A stretch of DNA of 64,000 nt from Hyposmocoma kahamanoa (taxonomy: Eukaryota > Arthropoda > Insecta > Lepidoptera > Cosmopterigidae). Shown piece by piece: positions 21,196 through 32,112 of this stretch. The stretch is taken from the NCBI RefSeq assembly GCF_003589595.1, contig NW_020653855.1:3884768-3948767 (forward strand). The letters run 5' to 3'. The notes beneath the pieces were generated by a model. It searched no databases and was not told the origin of the DNA. It worked only from the letters and a program-made list of their open reading frames with translations. The translations under genes were made by a program, and so were the position numbers. How positions within the stretch are numbered: position 1 is the first letter of the stretch; each line of letters begins with the position of its first letter.

Positions 21196-21411
21196 ATAAT
21201 AATAATGATGCACACACTCAACATAGCCCCGCAGTAGGGAAACCCTGTGTCGTGGGTGCTATAGACACATACATAGATAACGACAAATTACATACAAACT
21301 CACGAGATAAATAAATGTAGGCCAAAAATATATTTCTCCCGGTCCGGGAATCGAACCTTGGATCTCTGCGAGGCAGTCCGGCATGGTAACCGCTCGACCA
21401 CGGAGGCGGTC
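21196..21411 (-). mobile_element. SINE-B copy 2
   Basis: A full SINE-B on the minus strand with A-box (TGGTCGAGCGGTT), B-box (GGTTCGATTCC) and an ATT-rich tail at 21196-21210. It sits directly after the hAT MITE duplication. Confidence 0.85.
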
Positions 21412-21472
21412 ACCGTCGCCTATGAACGCCTGTAATACTAGGGGCGTCGTGAGCGCGTTGCCAACCTTTCAA
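21412..21472 (-). repeat. Fragment of a common lepidopteran repeat
   Basis: The minus strand reads GGTTGGCAACGCGCTCACGA and TGTATTACAGGCGTTC-like sequence followed by GGCGACGGTGACCGC. This word order is familiar from widespread lepidopteran repeats (from memory). It is cut by SINE-B. Confidence 0.45.
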
Positions 21473-22078
21473 CCTTCTCAAACCCCTTTTGAAGAACTCG
21501 GAGGAAGCACCTCCGAAACCGTTCAGTAGGTACGAGATCAACTCGGTTCCAGAGTATGAGGATGGACTCCCTGCCGTTTGCCACTCACGTCATTATCTCA
21601 CAGGGCTATCGACCGAATTGCATTGTTCACGAAAATGGGTCACGAAATTTAAATTACCAATCTTAAATTGTGTACAGTGGTTAAGATGTAGGCATATTAG
21701 AATTACAGCTATATTCCTTTTTTTTTTAAATCACCAGAAAGGAAAGTTTATTATAAATTTTTAGCGTAAACCAAGTTTAGTTTGTTTTGTGATTGACACT
21801 TCAATATAAAAATCTTACCGCATTCTAAGCGGTTAATTTTTGTATAAAATATTACTTGGATACTAGGCTATTTTAGCCTAATTAATTTAAATTTGTAATT
21901 TTCTTGGACATTTCAATTTATGGAGTTAAATTGAAATCACAGTTCGTTTATTGTGACGTAATTGGTACCTACGATGTAATATAGCCAATCTGTGAAATGA
22001 TTACTTCTCAGGAGAGAGGTTTAAAGTCGAATGTCTTATATCCCATATGCCTATATTTTTGTAACACATCTCACGTAG
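21473..22078. other. Non-coding stretch
   Basis: A short plus-strand ORF at 21489-21764 lacks recognisable motifs; the rest is AT-rich. No gene is supported. Confidence 0.35.
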
Positions 22079-22245
22079 AACCAAATACTCTCCTAACTCA
22101 ATATTGTGGAATTGAGGAAACACACTTTGAAAATTTAAAAAAGTACTGAGAGAAAAATGGATCTTATTCCAAATTTCATTTGGTTTTTTTTTAAATTTTC
22201 ATATCGTGTAAATTCCACAATTTTGAGTTACGATAGTATTTGGTT
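22079..22245. mobile_element. Small MITE with AACCAAATACT ends
   Basis: The left AACCAAATACTCTCCTAACT and the complement of the right AACCAAATACTATCGTAACT form imperfect inverted repeats of about 36 bp around a 95-bp centre. TAG lies directly outside both ends, possibly a 3-bp duplication. Confidence 0.6.
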
Positions 22246-22291
22246 TAGCACGTGTCATTATAAATAACGCTATCTACACTATTAAGTAAAC

Positions 22292-22500
22292 ATTTCTAAT
22301 TCGTCGTCGTTCAGTATTGACCTATAGATAGGAACGTTGATAGGAATTTCAATATAAAACAAAAACGTCCTAACTCGCAATAATAGGTACTGATTTTATT
22401 GAACTTTCGACGATATGACAACAGGGTAAAGTTTAAATTATATTAGCAATCTAGAATTTGTTATTTCATTTTAAATTTGAAACTATAATCGAGACTTAAG
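22292..22500 (+). repeat. Repeat I fragment (no THAP exon)
   Basis: AATTCGTCGTCGTTCAG, then ATTGAACTTTC and GTTTAAATTATATTAGCAAT, match 15515-15700. The THAP part is missing. Confidence 0.6.
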
Positions 22501-22559
22501 GAACTTCCATACTTTTTTTCTTCCGTGCTACCAACATTAATTCTTTTTATGTGACCAAA

Positions 22560-23025
22560 CCATCGAAGCATCGAAGCAATAGCAGACATCTTTCATTCCA
22601 CAACGGTCTCTTAGTAGACAGTTCATGCACTCCGAGCAAAATCAAAGTTCGGAAATAAATGAGTATAAAGATTTTCTAAGTTTTTCTGAAAAAAAAAACG
22701 AAAAATAATAAACCACTTGTGGTTTATTATAAACTGACAACGTACTTAAACATTTGCAAAAAAAAAGAAACTAAATTTTCTCTTTTAATTTAGTAGAAAA
22801 TAAATATAAAAAATATTATTACTGCGTATAACAGGCGTAGTTAACCTGAACGTGACTTTTTATTTTTGATTAGACCTCAAAGGCACAATTATAGTCAGTT
22901 TTGTCTTTTTTATGTAGTAATTATTATAATTTAATTAAATAATAAGGGCTAAGTTCTGTACATTAATAACAAATATGAAAAAAAAATCATATGTGAGTTT
23001 ATTTGGAAGACTCGTATTGTTGATA
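22560..23025. other. Non-coding stretch
   Basis: AT-rich, with a short inverted repeat AAACCACTTGTGGTTTATTA around 22708-22730. No gene is supported. Confidence 0.35.
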
Positions 23026-23029
23026 TCAG

Positions 23030-23370
23030 TTGTACCTTTTGAATCAAAGTCAAAGTTAAAGAATCATTTTTATTCCATAGGTAAAATAAATTTACACTTG
23101 AAAACGTCACATTTAAGCTACTGCTCGTTCACTACGCTGACTTCCCTGAGAAGAACGAGGAAAAGACTCTAGGGATTGCTCTTTTCAAATAAACTTAAAT
23201 GCTATAGAATACACTTTGAATCAAATTTGTGTGGAATCTAGAGCCATGTCGTCTTTCCATACATCTTTATCTAACACGTAGTCTTCTGTTTTGTAATATG
23301 ACTTTTCAATCAAAATATTTTTAATGTAGTTTTTAAACCTAGGTAATGATGATCTTAATATATCGCACTA
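23030..23370 (-). pseudogene. LINE ORF2 C-terminus and 3' end (same lineage as 35.6 kb LINE)
   Basis: The minus strand encodes LPRFKNYIKNILIEKSYY and ends near DKDVWKDDMALD. This corresponds to FKTIVKQKLYTKGYYT at the end of the 35.6-38.1 kb LINE. The 3' untranslated blocks (CCCTGAGAAGAACGAG, CTCTAGGGATTGCTCTT on the plus strand) are also shared with 35640-35800. The copy is strongly 5'-truncated. Confidence 0.75.
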
Positions 23371-23467
23371 TTAATACAATAGTGTATTAACTTAAAAAGT
23401 GTATTTTCTCAGAATAGACGAAAAACGAATTACTCGCTTCCCGTGAAAGATCTGTGTAAATTTATGT

Positions 23468-23612
23468 ATAAGTCGAGTTCTTAGGTTTTCGCGATTGTTA
23501 CACATAGGAAATGAAACTATTTTTCCGGATTTAAATCGCGTATATTTGTTTACAGGTCCCTTTGTGGTGGGCCCTTTACAGGTCCCATGGTCACGGTTGA
23601 CTGAGGTGGTAC
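23468..23612 (-). repeat. Repeat J, copy 2
   Basis: The reverse complement of the 14480 copy: AGGTTTTCGCGATTGTTACA, then GGATTTAAATCGCGTATATT and GGGCCCTTTACAGGTCCCAT. A partial plus-strand copy follows at 23745-23815, making an inverted pair. Confidence 0.65.
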
Positions 23613-23744
23613 AGTCTTCAACCAGTTATGTATAATATTAATTCAAACCACCCTAAGTTTAATTTATTAATAATTATTAATAGAAATTAGAATAAACTAA
23701 AACATATTAATTAGTACTGCAGTCTTAAGTCTGTTTGGGAAACG

Positions 23745-23815
23745 TCGGTTTGTTTGAAAAAACAAATATATGCGATTTAAATCCGGAAAAATTGTTTCAT
23801 TTCTTATGTATAAGT
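23745..23815 (+). repeat. Repeat J, copy 3 (partial)
   Basis: GAAACGTCGGTTTGTTTGAA and GCGATTTAAATCCGGAAAAA repeat the 14505-14570 segment. Confidence 0.6.
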
Positions 23816-24124
23816 CATTTCCTACTTGCCAATTATACATACCTATTTAAAAATAAAAGAGAATAAAGTTTCATATTTTTGAATAAGGACTATTTTGGTC
23901 AGAACTGGCTTACATAAAGCGTGCCTCATTTTGAGTTAAGTAGTTAAGTAGATATCTTTTAGTTGTTTTTTACAATATTCTAACGACGGTTTTATAGACG
24001 TGTAGAGAATCAAATTTTACGTTCAACAATGGTATAATATTGAATTTCACATATTATTTTGAATTATAACGCTATTGTAACAGCAATGCGATATGCTCCG
24101 GAATCTTATTGTAAGTTTCCTGTA

Positions 24125-24225
24125 TCATCATCAACCCATTCATACGTCTCACGGCAGAGCATGGGTTTCCTAACAGGCGAGGATATAGGCCATAGTTCGC
24201 CGCTTCTATTAGCTTATATTGTTTG
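24125..24225 (-). repeat. RTE-like LINE or SINE 3' end
   Basis: The minus strand reads GTGAGACGTATGAATGGGTT followed by GATGATGAT, the GATGAT-tailed end usual for lepidopteran RTE-type elements. It matches 47470-47611 in block order. It is a 3' remnant only. Confidence 0.55.
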
Positions 24226-24529
24226 CAATTAAACTTAACTTAATTACATATAAATCTGTTGCTGTTCCATTATGTTAGTTAGGCTCGCCACGGGGTAACC
24301 TATCACGAACTCGAATTTCTTTTTTCCGAATTTCATTATTCTGAAAACGATTCGACTTTTCTCATTAGTGCGATGATAGTTTTGGTATAAATTTGTAACA
24401 CAGATATGTCTTACAGCAGAAGTATCATTTGTCCGAAAACCTATTATTAGAATAATTATTACACATACATATTCTTTGGGCAGAAGTTTGTTTGGTATAA
24501 TCATCTTTGTTATACTGTCGTTTTCGATA
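24226..24529. other. Non-coding stretch
   Basis: Nothing recognised; overlapping short minus-strand ORFs look spurious. Confidence 0.35.
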
Positions 24530-24660
24530 AAACAAAAATCTGCAACAAGTACATAGAAAAATTCGTGCTGCTAGTCCATTCCATGGCTTAGTTGGCATTG
24601 CGTCTGCCACGGTTTGCTGGATGACGTTTGTTCGAATCCAGCCGGATTTATTTAAATATG
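24530..24660 (+). mobile_element. SINE-C copy 2
   Basis: CATTCCATGGCTTAGTTGGC (A-box region) and GTTCGAATCCAGCCGGAT (B-box region) in the order expected of SINE-C. The shared 3' tail is missing. Confidence 0.7.
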
Positions 24661-25840
24661 TTTGATAATTATGGTGGTGCAATTCTGACTTCTTCGAAGG
24701 GTATATATAATTATGTGCGTTAATTATGATAATCATTTATTGAGCACCCCGTATGTTACATGTGATACCACAGTAAAATTTCAGAGTTAGAAAAAGCACT
24801 AAAACTCTCATCACAAACTAATAAAACCAACTGAGAGCAGGTAAACCATGTTTATTTGCATAATATTAACTTACGCATAAAATCCGAAACATAATATTTA
24901 TTTAATAAGACACGGAGTTACTAAGACACGGTTTTATGATATAGAGAAGTAATAAATGTTTTTACGACATCTGTTTCATTGCGCATGCATGCGTTACATA
25001 ATTATGGTTTAAGTTATAATAATAAGTCCTGTAGTGTATGCACATAATGTACCATGGACATTAGACAATATAAGTTACACTGCGGCCTGCCGTTCCCGCA
25101 TTACGACACTAGACAGTGGTGTGAGCGGACATATCGCAGGTGTACGTGAAGTAAACACATGTTGTTTCATTGAGCTATCCCTGTACTAAGTAGTGTAAAC
25201 GCCACAAGTCCGCTCGTTGGAGTCTGCAGTGACCAGTTTGAGGGTCATTACAAGTCCCATTGTTTCATTTGCTATATATGACAATCGCAAAAACCCGAAA
25301 CCTCTTATGATTATATTGAACGTTCAATTCCATCTTGTACCTTACTTCTTTTGATATTTTAAGACAAAATACAATCCTCATTAAAAATACAAATTATTAC
25401 TTTCTCATAAAATATTTCATTAAATTAACTTTTTTGCATAATAGTACTAAATTTTCTTTCAGACCATTTTCCCCTTATCCAAAGCGTAATAATAAAAAAA
25501 AACCATTTTTTAAAATTGGACGACTCTTCCAGCGTTTTATAATATTTATGGAGCATTTTAATATTTTAGGTTATTGAAATCTGCTTCAATTCGAAATTAA
25601 GCTCTACCTCTTAAGCTTCTGAGTTGAAAATGGAATAATATAAAGTTTGGTATACAATTAATGGTTTTCGAATTAAAATGTGCTTGCATAAATTGGTTGA
25701 GATATGGAAGTAAATTGTATTTGTTTTGTTTTATATTGTTGCGATAAAAGGGACAGACAAAACAACGCATTGTTCCAAAATCATTACTAACTTAATTAAT
25801 GTTGGAATTCGACGAAGTGTATAAAAAGAGACGAAAGAAA
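24661..25840. other. Long non-coding stretch
   Basis: About 1.2 kb without a recognised repeat or gene. An 80-codon plus-strand ORF at 25335-25577 is AT-driven. A short echo of repeat J is possible near 25260-25310. Confidence 0.35.
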
Positions 25841-25842
25841 TA

Positions 25843-26319
25843 TAGAAATAGAGACGAAATAAGGGCTATATATTCCTGGTAACATATTCGCGATACAGCT
25901 CTTGTAAATATTAACTCTCGTTTGCACTGAAATATAGACAGGCCAACTACTGACCTGTATTTACGTCACTGTATATTCCAAAAAATATTCTGTATTTATT
26001 ATAATAAAGATAATATCTCTAACAATGCCGTGCTGTTATATTCGGTGGTGTGGGAAAAACAACAAAACATCTAATTACAAAATAAACGGAATCACATTTC
26101 ATCGGTAATTAAATATTAAATATGTAATTTTGCAATTTTCGTCCATTATAGCAAAGCTCAAGTTAACTGGACGATTTGAAGTGAAAGAATTGACGACACC
26201 CATCAATTGTTTCGAATTCGGGCCGGCCAATCGGAGCGCAGTTGTCATAGTACCTAATAATATGGCAGAATAGTTTTCAAACAAATTAAATGACATTTCG
26301 TCTCTATTTCTGGTTATAT
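25843..26319 (-). mobile_element. MITE family G, copy 3
   Basis: Reverse orientation to 878-1314 and 11106-11626. The right end TCTCTATTTCTGGTTATA is well preserved; the left end is degraded to ATATAGAAATAGAGACG. It shares the AATGTGATTTC and GACAACTGCGCTCCGATTGG blocks on the complement. Confidence 0.7.
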
Positions 26320-26422
26320 ACTCGATGGAAAGAAATATAAACGAAAGCAAGAGATTGAAGGGAAGGAAAAAAGGAAAGGCTGGAGCATGTTAAAGATCTC
26401 TCTATGCCTACCTTTGTGATGG

Positions 26423-26456
26423 AGTGGTTTGCATACATACCTGTATGCAAACCACT
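26423..26456. repeat. Perfect 14-bp hairpin
   Basis: AGTGGTTTGCATAC pairs exactly with GTATGCAAACCACT around ATACCT. No T-run follows, so it is not a terminator-like signal. Confidence 0.75.
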
Positions 26457-27088
26457 GGACCGACGAAGTATCTCGAGTTACAAATAAAACAAAAACTCCT
26501 TACTGACCATGACTGTGATGGGAAGATAAAATACCCGAGGGTTTTATTTGGGGCAGTCAAGTTAGCCACCATGCAATTATACTATTTACGAGCAAGTGTG
26601 ATGAAACACACATTTGAAAAGATACCCTTTACACGTGTGCAACCTATAGGTTGAAATATAAATATCCACATAACACAGGATGTTTATTTCCCGACATGCA
26701 CTAGTTACTGGCTCGCTACTAATTTCCGCCGTTTCCTCGCGGGGGAGTATTGTTGTCATTCGCGTTGTCATCTAGAGTACCAAGATAGCTTTGTGAACTG
26801 GTCTAGAGTTTCTATCTGTTTAAGTCTTTTTGTGTTTAGACAGGATGTACGATCAACACCAGAAGCGAGTTTTTGAAAAATAGATAGATACTACTGGTAT
26901 GACACAAATACAGATTGAATACAACAAGAAAGATAAAACATTTTTGTCACAGCAGTGAAATGGCGTTGACTCAGTTTATGCCGAAGTTCCCTAAGGCACT
27001 GGTTTTCAGTCAGAATCAACGAAAAGTAGTAAATGTAGAAGTTATTTGTAATGAAAGATCCAATAAACGACTTGGATGGAAATTGTTC
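26457..27088. other. Non-coding stretch
   Basis: Short ORFs on both strands (26424-26654, 26586-26771, 26915-27154) have no family motifs. No gene is supported. Confidence 0.35.
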
Positions 27089-27096
27089 ATTAAATA

Positions 27097-27324
27097 CATT
27101 GACTTACAATTATATGGACGTCGGGTCCGCGCTAAAAAGTGTCCGCACTTGTAAGGCGCTAAAATCGTATACAGAGCGCGACACTCCGCTTTAGTCTTCA
27201 TTTGTTCTACGGACAGCGCGATACTGCGATGACATAACAATTTAAATTTCGAATAGGTTGACTTGGGACATTTTTTTCGTGGTTTTTGTATTAGACCCGT
27301 CGTCCATTTATTTGGAAGTCAATG
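27097..27324 (-). mobile_element. MITE family H, copy 2 (228 bp), hAT-type
   Basis: Same inverted ends as copies 1 and 3 (CATTGACTTACAA), opposite orientation, with about 58 bp missing internally. A perfect 8-bp duplication ATTAAATA lies at 27089-27096 and 27325-27332. Confidence 0.92.
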
Positions 27325-27667
27325 ATTAAATAATATATTATAGCCAGACTAAATTAATAAGTCAGTCGGGAGCACAATGGGTATTTATTAGATATAAAAA
27401 CGGGACACAGAGATATTGCACAGATACTATGACGTAAGTAAATACTTATAACAGGAACTAATATAGATTTTATAGCAGAAAAGATGCGCGCACGTAAAAA
27501 CTACTTCTAATTGGAACCAGGGTTAAACGGAGTCCCTTGATGAATACTAGGTGAGTGCGTGCGGTGGTGCGGGTCGGTAAACATCCATAAAACGGAAGTT
27601 ACCGGAAGTCCTTTCGTTATTACCATATTTGGTCATGAAAAAGTGATATTTTGGCAAAACATTGTGT

Positions 27668-28030
27668 CGACGTGACCTCCTTACATCGTCATCTAACTTT
27701 TATATTGCCTTTTCTCCGGTCGGTTCGATCGCGGCAGCGTACAGTGCTGTCAACATTTCAATTGCGTCTAATTTTGATATTTTGATTTCTTTACCCAGTT
27801 TTAATACGATTTATAATAGCTACTACTAATCATGTGCCTATATATATATATATATATATAAGGGAGTATTTTATACTGTTGTATCTTTTCTTGTTTTGTT
27901 ACAGCCTTTCCTTTTTCTTTTCTTTACCATCAACTTACTATAAATTTCTGTGGACCTGAAGTTTTCTTATTTTATTGCCGTGGATCTGGTCACGGATCGT
28001 TAGGGTTACAACCATATCACTGGCGCTCGA
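27668..28030 (+). repeat. LTR-like repeat L, copy 1
   Basis: This is colinear with the minus strand of 49995-50450: GTGACCTCCTTACATCGTCA at the start, then GTGGACCTGAAGTTTTC, TCACGGATCGTTAGGGTTAC at the end. Just downstream TGGCGCTCGAAAAGGAT could be a tRNA primer-binding site, since these begin TGG. This suggests a solo or truncated LTR. A TA microsatellite lies at 27838-27860. Confidence 0.45.
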
Positions 28031-28149
28031 AAAGGATCGATGGCGAGAAGCGCCATCTACATTCGGAAAGACTAACCTAATTACTAAAAAAAAATAGTAA
28101 AAATATATATTTTGAAAGGCTACGAAGAAGGGTACATAGGGATATGAAA

Positions 28150-28440
28150 ACTATTATTAATATTAAAATTTCAACAAATTAGACAGATTTTTGTAATGAG
28201 AATAGGTGTTCTCGATAAAGTGCTTTGAATTTGTGTTCGGAAGACTCGTCACGTGTATGTGGTGGAATATTATTTCAGCATTTTGAAGCCGAATGTTTAA
28301 AACTACCCCTAAATGCTGCCGTTCTGTGTTGCGGTACCATAAGTACACATGACCGGGCAGATATTTCCCTGCAGCGTACCTTAACGTTAGATAACCACGT
28401 CAGTTTGTCATGTAGGTATTTAAGTGTCTGATAAGTAAAT
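28150..28440 (-). pseudogene. LINE ORF2 C-terminal fragment
   Basis: The minus strand reads VPQHRTAAFRGSFKHSASKC, then a stop in place of the Trp codon, then NNIPPHTRDESSEHKFKALY. This matches the conserved LINE C-terminal pattern (HRTxxFRxSF and WNNIP). It is a jockey/CR1-group relic disabled by TGG to TGA. Confidence 0.7.
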
Positions 28441-28459
28441 AAGTGACAGCAAACAAACG

Positions 28460-28601
28460 AAATTCCCTTCTTGCCCGTGGACCACGTCTCTAGTCTACCT
28501 GTGTGGACCACGGGAAATTATTTCTTCTTGTAGGTCACCTATGTCCACCTGGGTGGACCACGGGCAATTATTCCTTCCCGTCGATCACCTATATCACCTT
28601 G
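28460..28601 (+). repeat. Minisatellite, about 50-bp unit, near 3 copies
   Basis: Units contain GTGGACCACG and end with GTCACCTATGTCCACCTG or the like. The second and third units (28502-28600) are the best matched; the first is partial and diverged. Confidence 0.7.
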
Positions 28602-28804
28602 TTATTAAAACTCCATAACATTTCAATTACAAAGAGATACGACTAATTAATAAATATATCAATTACTATTTATTGTCTATTAATTGACATTTAATATTGA
28701 TTGACCTTGTTAGTCCAGTTGTTAGTACTGAGGGCACTACATCGGATCCCTTGTTCGATTTCTGGTACATAGAATTCAGTAGCAATATAGTTTAATAATT
28801 CCGT

Positions 28805-28945
28805 CGTCACCTCAAGGAGGGTATCTCGGTATTGGTCCCATTTAAATTACAAAGAAATATTCCACGCAAACCGGATACAACCCCTAGGGGTTATATATAT
28901 ATAATAGATGTAATTCTACGAACTTTTGAGGTCGGTATTTTTATG
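28805..28945 (-). repeat. Family D fragment
   Basis: It ends with TAATTCTACGAACTTTTGAG then GTCGGTA, the reverse complement of the D repeat 5' end. A TA run interrupts it near 28895. Confidence 0.55.
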
Positions 28946-28983
28946 AAATAGTTATAATTATATATTTATTGTGTGACATTTAT

Positions 28984-29265
28984 TTAGTAGCAGAAGAGCT
29001 CCTTGTGAAAGTGTTCATCCAGGCAAGTATTGCCACCTTACCTATTTCTGCCGCCAAGCAATAATATCAGCATTACTGTGTTCCGGTTTTGTATACTAAG
29101 GGTGCTGGCGAAATTACAGGCACATGGGATTTGTCAGCTTATGTCTCAGGGCGACGGGCACAGTGGCAGTGCCCCTCAGATCTTTGCGATTGGGATGCGA
29201 TTGTTACGGACAGGCGTGTAGCTTACCATCAGGTGCACGACTTCGCCCTGTCACTTAATCATCAA
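28984..29265 (+). mobile_element. SINE-A copy 7 (near full length)
   Basis: It runs from AGTAGCAGAAGAGCTCCTTG to the CTGTCACTTAATCATCA 3' end. About 35 bp of the core is missing after TTTGCGATT. The poly-A tail is lost. Confidence 0.85.
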
Positions 29266-29557
29266 TATGAAACAATGGCTTCTATTCGTATATATCTCCA
29301 TTACTATAACAAGTTCTTTTAAGTATTTAGTTTTAGCGAACCCCTATTGCGACACACCTGGTTTTGTCGCACCACTTTGAACTAATTAGTTTTAACCAAT
29401 CAACGTTTGTTCAGTTTAGTTTATCTATTAAGAAGTTACTTTGTTAGTTTAGGTCCGTTTTCGATTATTGAATTTACTTAATGGATGGGACATTTAAGAT
29501 GTTAACGGTGCGTTAAGTGTCACGTAATACATTCCAATACGAGATAGGTATCAAAAA
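29266..29557. other. Non-coding stretch
   Basis: AT-rich; nothing recognised. Confidence 0.35.
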
Positions 29558-29690
29558 TATAAACAATGATCTGCAAGAAGCTTTATAGAAAAAAATCGTA
29601 AGGTCAGCTGGGTCGTTCCATGGCTTAATTGGCAGAGCATCTGGCTTGGATTGCCCAACGGTGCAGGACCCCGATTCAGAACTTTTCGAT
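29558..29690 (+). mobile_element. SINE-C copy 3 (decayed)
   Basis: TCGTTCCATGGCTTAATTGG and the AGAGCATCTGG head are recognisable; the B-box is degraded to CCGATTCAGA. Confidence 0.6.
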
Positions 29691-29814
29691 ATTTTAACCG
29701 AATCGTTCGATTGGATATAGTTCTCTAATCGACGGGTGCTTTTCGAGCCGTTCAAAACATTCTGAGTTAAATGTTTCGCATACGATATCGTTATCTAACA
29801 GCGTTCTTTTCTTA

Positions 29815-30064
29815 TTTATCATACATCAAGTGACGGGACAAACAATTCATGCGCCTAATGGTCAGCTACGTGCCTGTCCATAACAGTTGCAAAGCCACTC
29901 AGAGCTTTAAATCACAAAGATCTGAAGGGGACTGTCACTGCGCCCGTCACCCTGAGACATAAGTTGACAAGTCCCATGTGCCTGTAATTTCACCAGCACC
30001 CGTACCCTTCAAAACCGGAACACAGTAATGCTGACATTACTGCTTGGCGGCAGAAATAGGTAGG
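29815..30064 (-). mobile_element. SINE-A copy 8
   Basis: Well preserved from the 3' end (CATCAAGTGACGGGACAAAC on the plus strand) to GGCGGCAGAAATAGGTAG; only the first 60 bp or so of the 5' end is missing. Confidence 0.9.
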
Positions 30065-30295
30065 TTTATGGAGAGTTGGTTTTCACCTAGATTGTAAGAA
30101 AAATGGAAATCGTTTTAAATACATTTTTAAGACTTTAAAAGCCTAAAATTTAGGAATGCGTTAGTCTTGCATTAAAATAAATTAATAAAATTGAACCAAA
30201 TCCAGACTTTATTTAAAATAATAAGAGATTTACGTATAAAATTAAAAGAAATCGTACGATATCAGATCGAATCGGTCGATGACTGAGTTATCGTA

Positions 30296-30385
30296 AGGTT
30301 TTGAATCGACCCCCTAGTCCGAATCCAGCCGGATCAAATAATTTTTTCTAAGTGTTCCTTAATTAATAATTATATCAAAAACTTA
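30296..30385 (+). repeat. SINE-C fragment
   Basis: GTCCGAATCCAGCCGGATCA followed by TTTTTTCTAAGTGTTC, which is the B-box and tail junction of SINE-C. Confidence 0.6.
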
Positions 30386-30559
30386 TTTATTTTGTTCACA
30401 AATCATTGGTTACTACCGACTTACCCATTTAAATTCCAATTACGCGAGCAAGCCGTGGGAAGAGTAAGCCTAAATAATGAGCAGTGACAAAAAATGTTTT
30501 TTTCTTCTGCCAGCATTGGTTGTCTAGCCACGTTTTGCTATTAAACATTTCCATGTCGA

Positions 30560-31255
30560 ATTTGGCTGGAGTACAGGCGGAAAGTAATAATAAGAGTTCT
30601 TGCACAGACAGAATCAGGCAGCTAAAATATTACACCAAGAGCTCGCTCTGAAGTACGGACTCGTACAACAGAGGTTGCCATATTACAAGTATTCACCGGA
30701 GCTAATACTCGAAGATGACCGCACCACAAATTGGGATCGATCCATTATCATGGACAGGACTATTTTTGCGAATAAGCCTGATATTGTGATATTGGATCGA
30801 TCGCAGTCGAGGGTATTTCTTATGAATGTCACCATCACGACGTGGTCTCATCTCGTGAAAGCCGAAACCGAGAAACGCCGGAAGTATCTCGACCTGGTGC
30901 ACGAGATCACCGACATGTGGGATGTGGTCTCCACTGAAATAACCCCAATTGTTATTTTCTATTTTAAAATTGACAATCTCTATCGGTTATTATTGTAGAA
31001 GTAATTTTTTTTTCTACTTTCGTGCTCCTCATAGATAGCTTAATTAATGGTCTGTGCTAATTTTATTGCCGTGACTTCTGGCAGGGAGGTTCTGGCTGAA
31101 AAATTACAGCCTATATTGAGCTCAGAATCCTCGCCACACATTTGTGATCATAGATATACAATTTTGTATATTTAGTTACTATTTATATGTAAGGTTTATC
31201 ATTTGGATGTTTTATGTTTTGTGTGTGTGTAGCAAATAAATGGAATCTGGAATTA
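30560..31255 (+). pseudogene. 3' part of a restriction-like-endonuclease LINE (R2/R4/Dong type)
   Basis: An open stretch of 132 codons (30600-30998) resembles the C-terminus of site-specific LINEs with a restriction-like endonuclease: AAKILHQELALKYGL, YYKYSPELILE, NWDRSIIMDRTI and NKPDIVILDRS. The PD-(x)-D catalytic motif reads PDIVILDRSQSRVFLMNVT, so the second acidic residue expected before VT is Asn. The C-terminal helix region (KAETEKRRKYLDLVHEITDM) is well kept, then similarity stops. A 3' untranslated stretch with AATAAATGG follows to about 31250. Upstream reverse transcriptase is missing. The clade assignment is from memory. Confidence 0.65.
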
Positions 31256-31694
31256 GAATTTGGAAAAATGAATTAACATTCACATTGTGGCCGGACCCCA
31301 AGCGCTCGAACCTAAAAGCATCATTGGCTTTCACCCGTATATACTCCACAATATCCGCTAACTTTTTGGAGTAATGAAGTCGTGATATGTAATAGATGAT
31401 TAGGGCCTTTTTTTATTTTTACTCTAATTTTTCGTATCTCGCTGTTTCAGAGAATATGATGACATTTGACCTCAATTAATCCAGGTCACAGATCGAAATT
31501 CAAAGAACAATGGCGAACTCCAATAAAAAATTTGCTTGACATATTGTATGCGTATGTTTATGAAAAATATAGAGTTTAAATTACTGTACAAAATTTTTGG
31601 GTTTACTATAATACACTAATTAGTCATTTGAGTTTCATATAAATATGATTTTATTTCCAGACTTAAACAGGCCTTTAGTATAATTAAAAAAAAA

Positions 31695-31990
31695 AAGAAT
31701 TTAATCATAATTATTAATACAAAGATCGAACACTCAGAAAAAATTCCCTCGATCCGGTCGGATTCGAACCGACGTCTTCTTGCATACCGTGTCAGACGCT
31801 ATACCAACTAAGCCACGGAACGAACCAACGGACCTCATGAATTTTTCTATGTGCTTGCGTCGTGTCTTTGTACTTGGTCTTTCAACGACTTTTTAGTCGT
31901 AGCGCCATGTATGAGAAATCTATTGCAGATTTATCACCCAGTTAGTACCTTTACAGCTACCAGTCCTGGCGAGAGATGTCGCTATTCATT
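31695..31990 (-). mobile_element. SINE-C copy 4 (near full length)
   Basis: The minus strand carries TGGCTTAGTTGGTATAGCGT and GTCGGTTCGAATCCGACCGG, then the shared tail CTGAGTGTTCGATCTTTGTA. The upstream block ACGACTAAAAAGTCGTTGAA is also in the 4408 copy. Confidence 0.8.
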
Positions 31991-32051
31991 GTATTAATTA
32001 AATTTTTATTGAATTGATATTCAATTATTTTTGTGAAATTACTCCACTAAT

Positions 32052-32112
32052 TTGTTATAATTATTAATACAAAAATCGAACACTCAGAAAAAACACTCAG
32101 AAAAAATTCCCT
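32052..32112 (-). repeat. SINE-C tail fragment
   Basis: It repeats TTATAATTATTAATACAAA and AATCGAACACTCAGAAAAA; the ACACTCAGAAAAA unit is duplicated in tandem. Confidence 0.6.
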
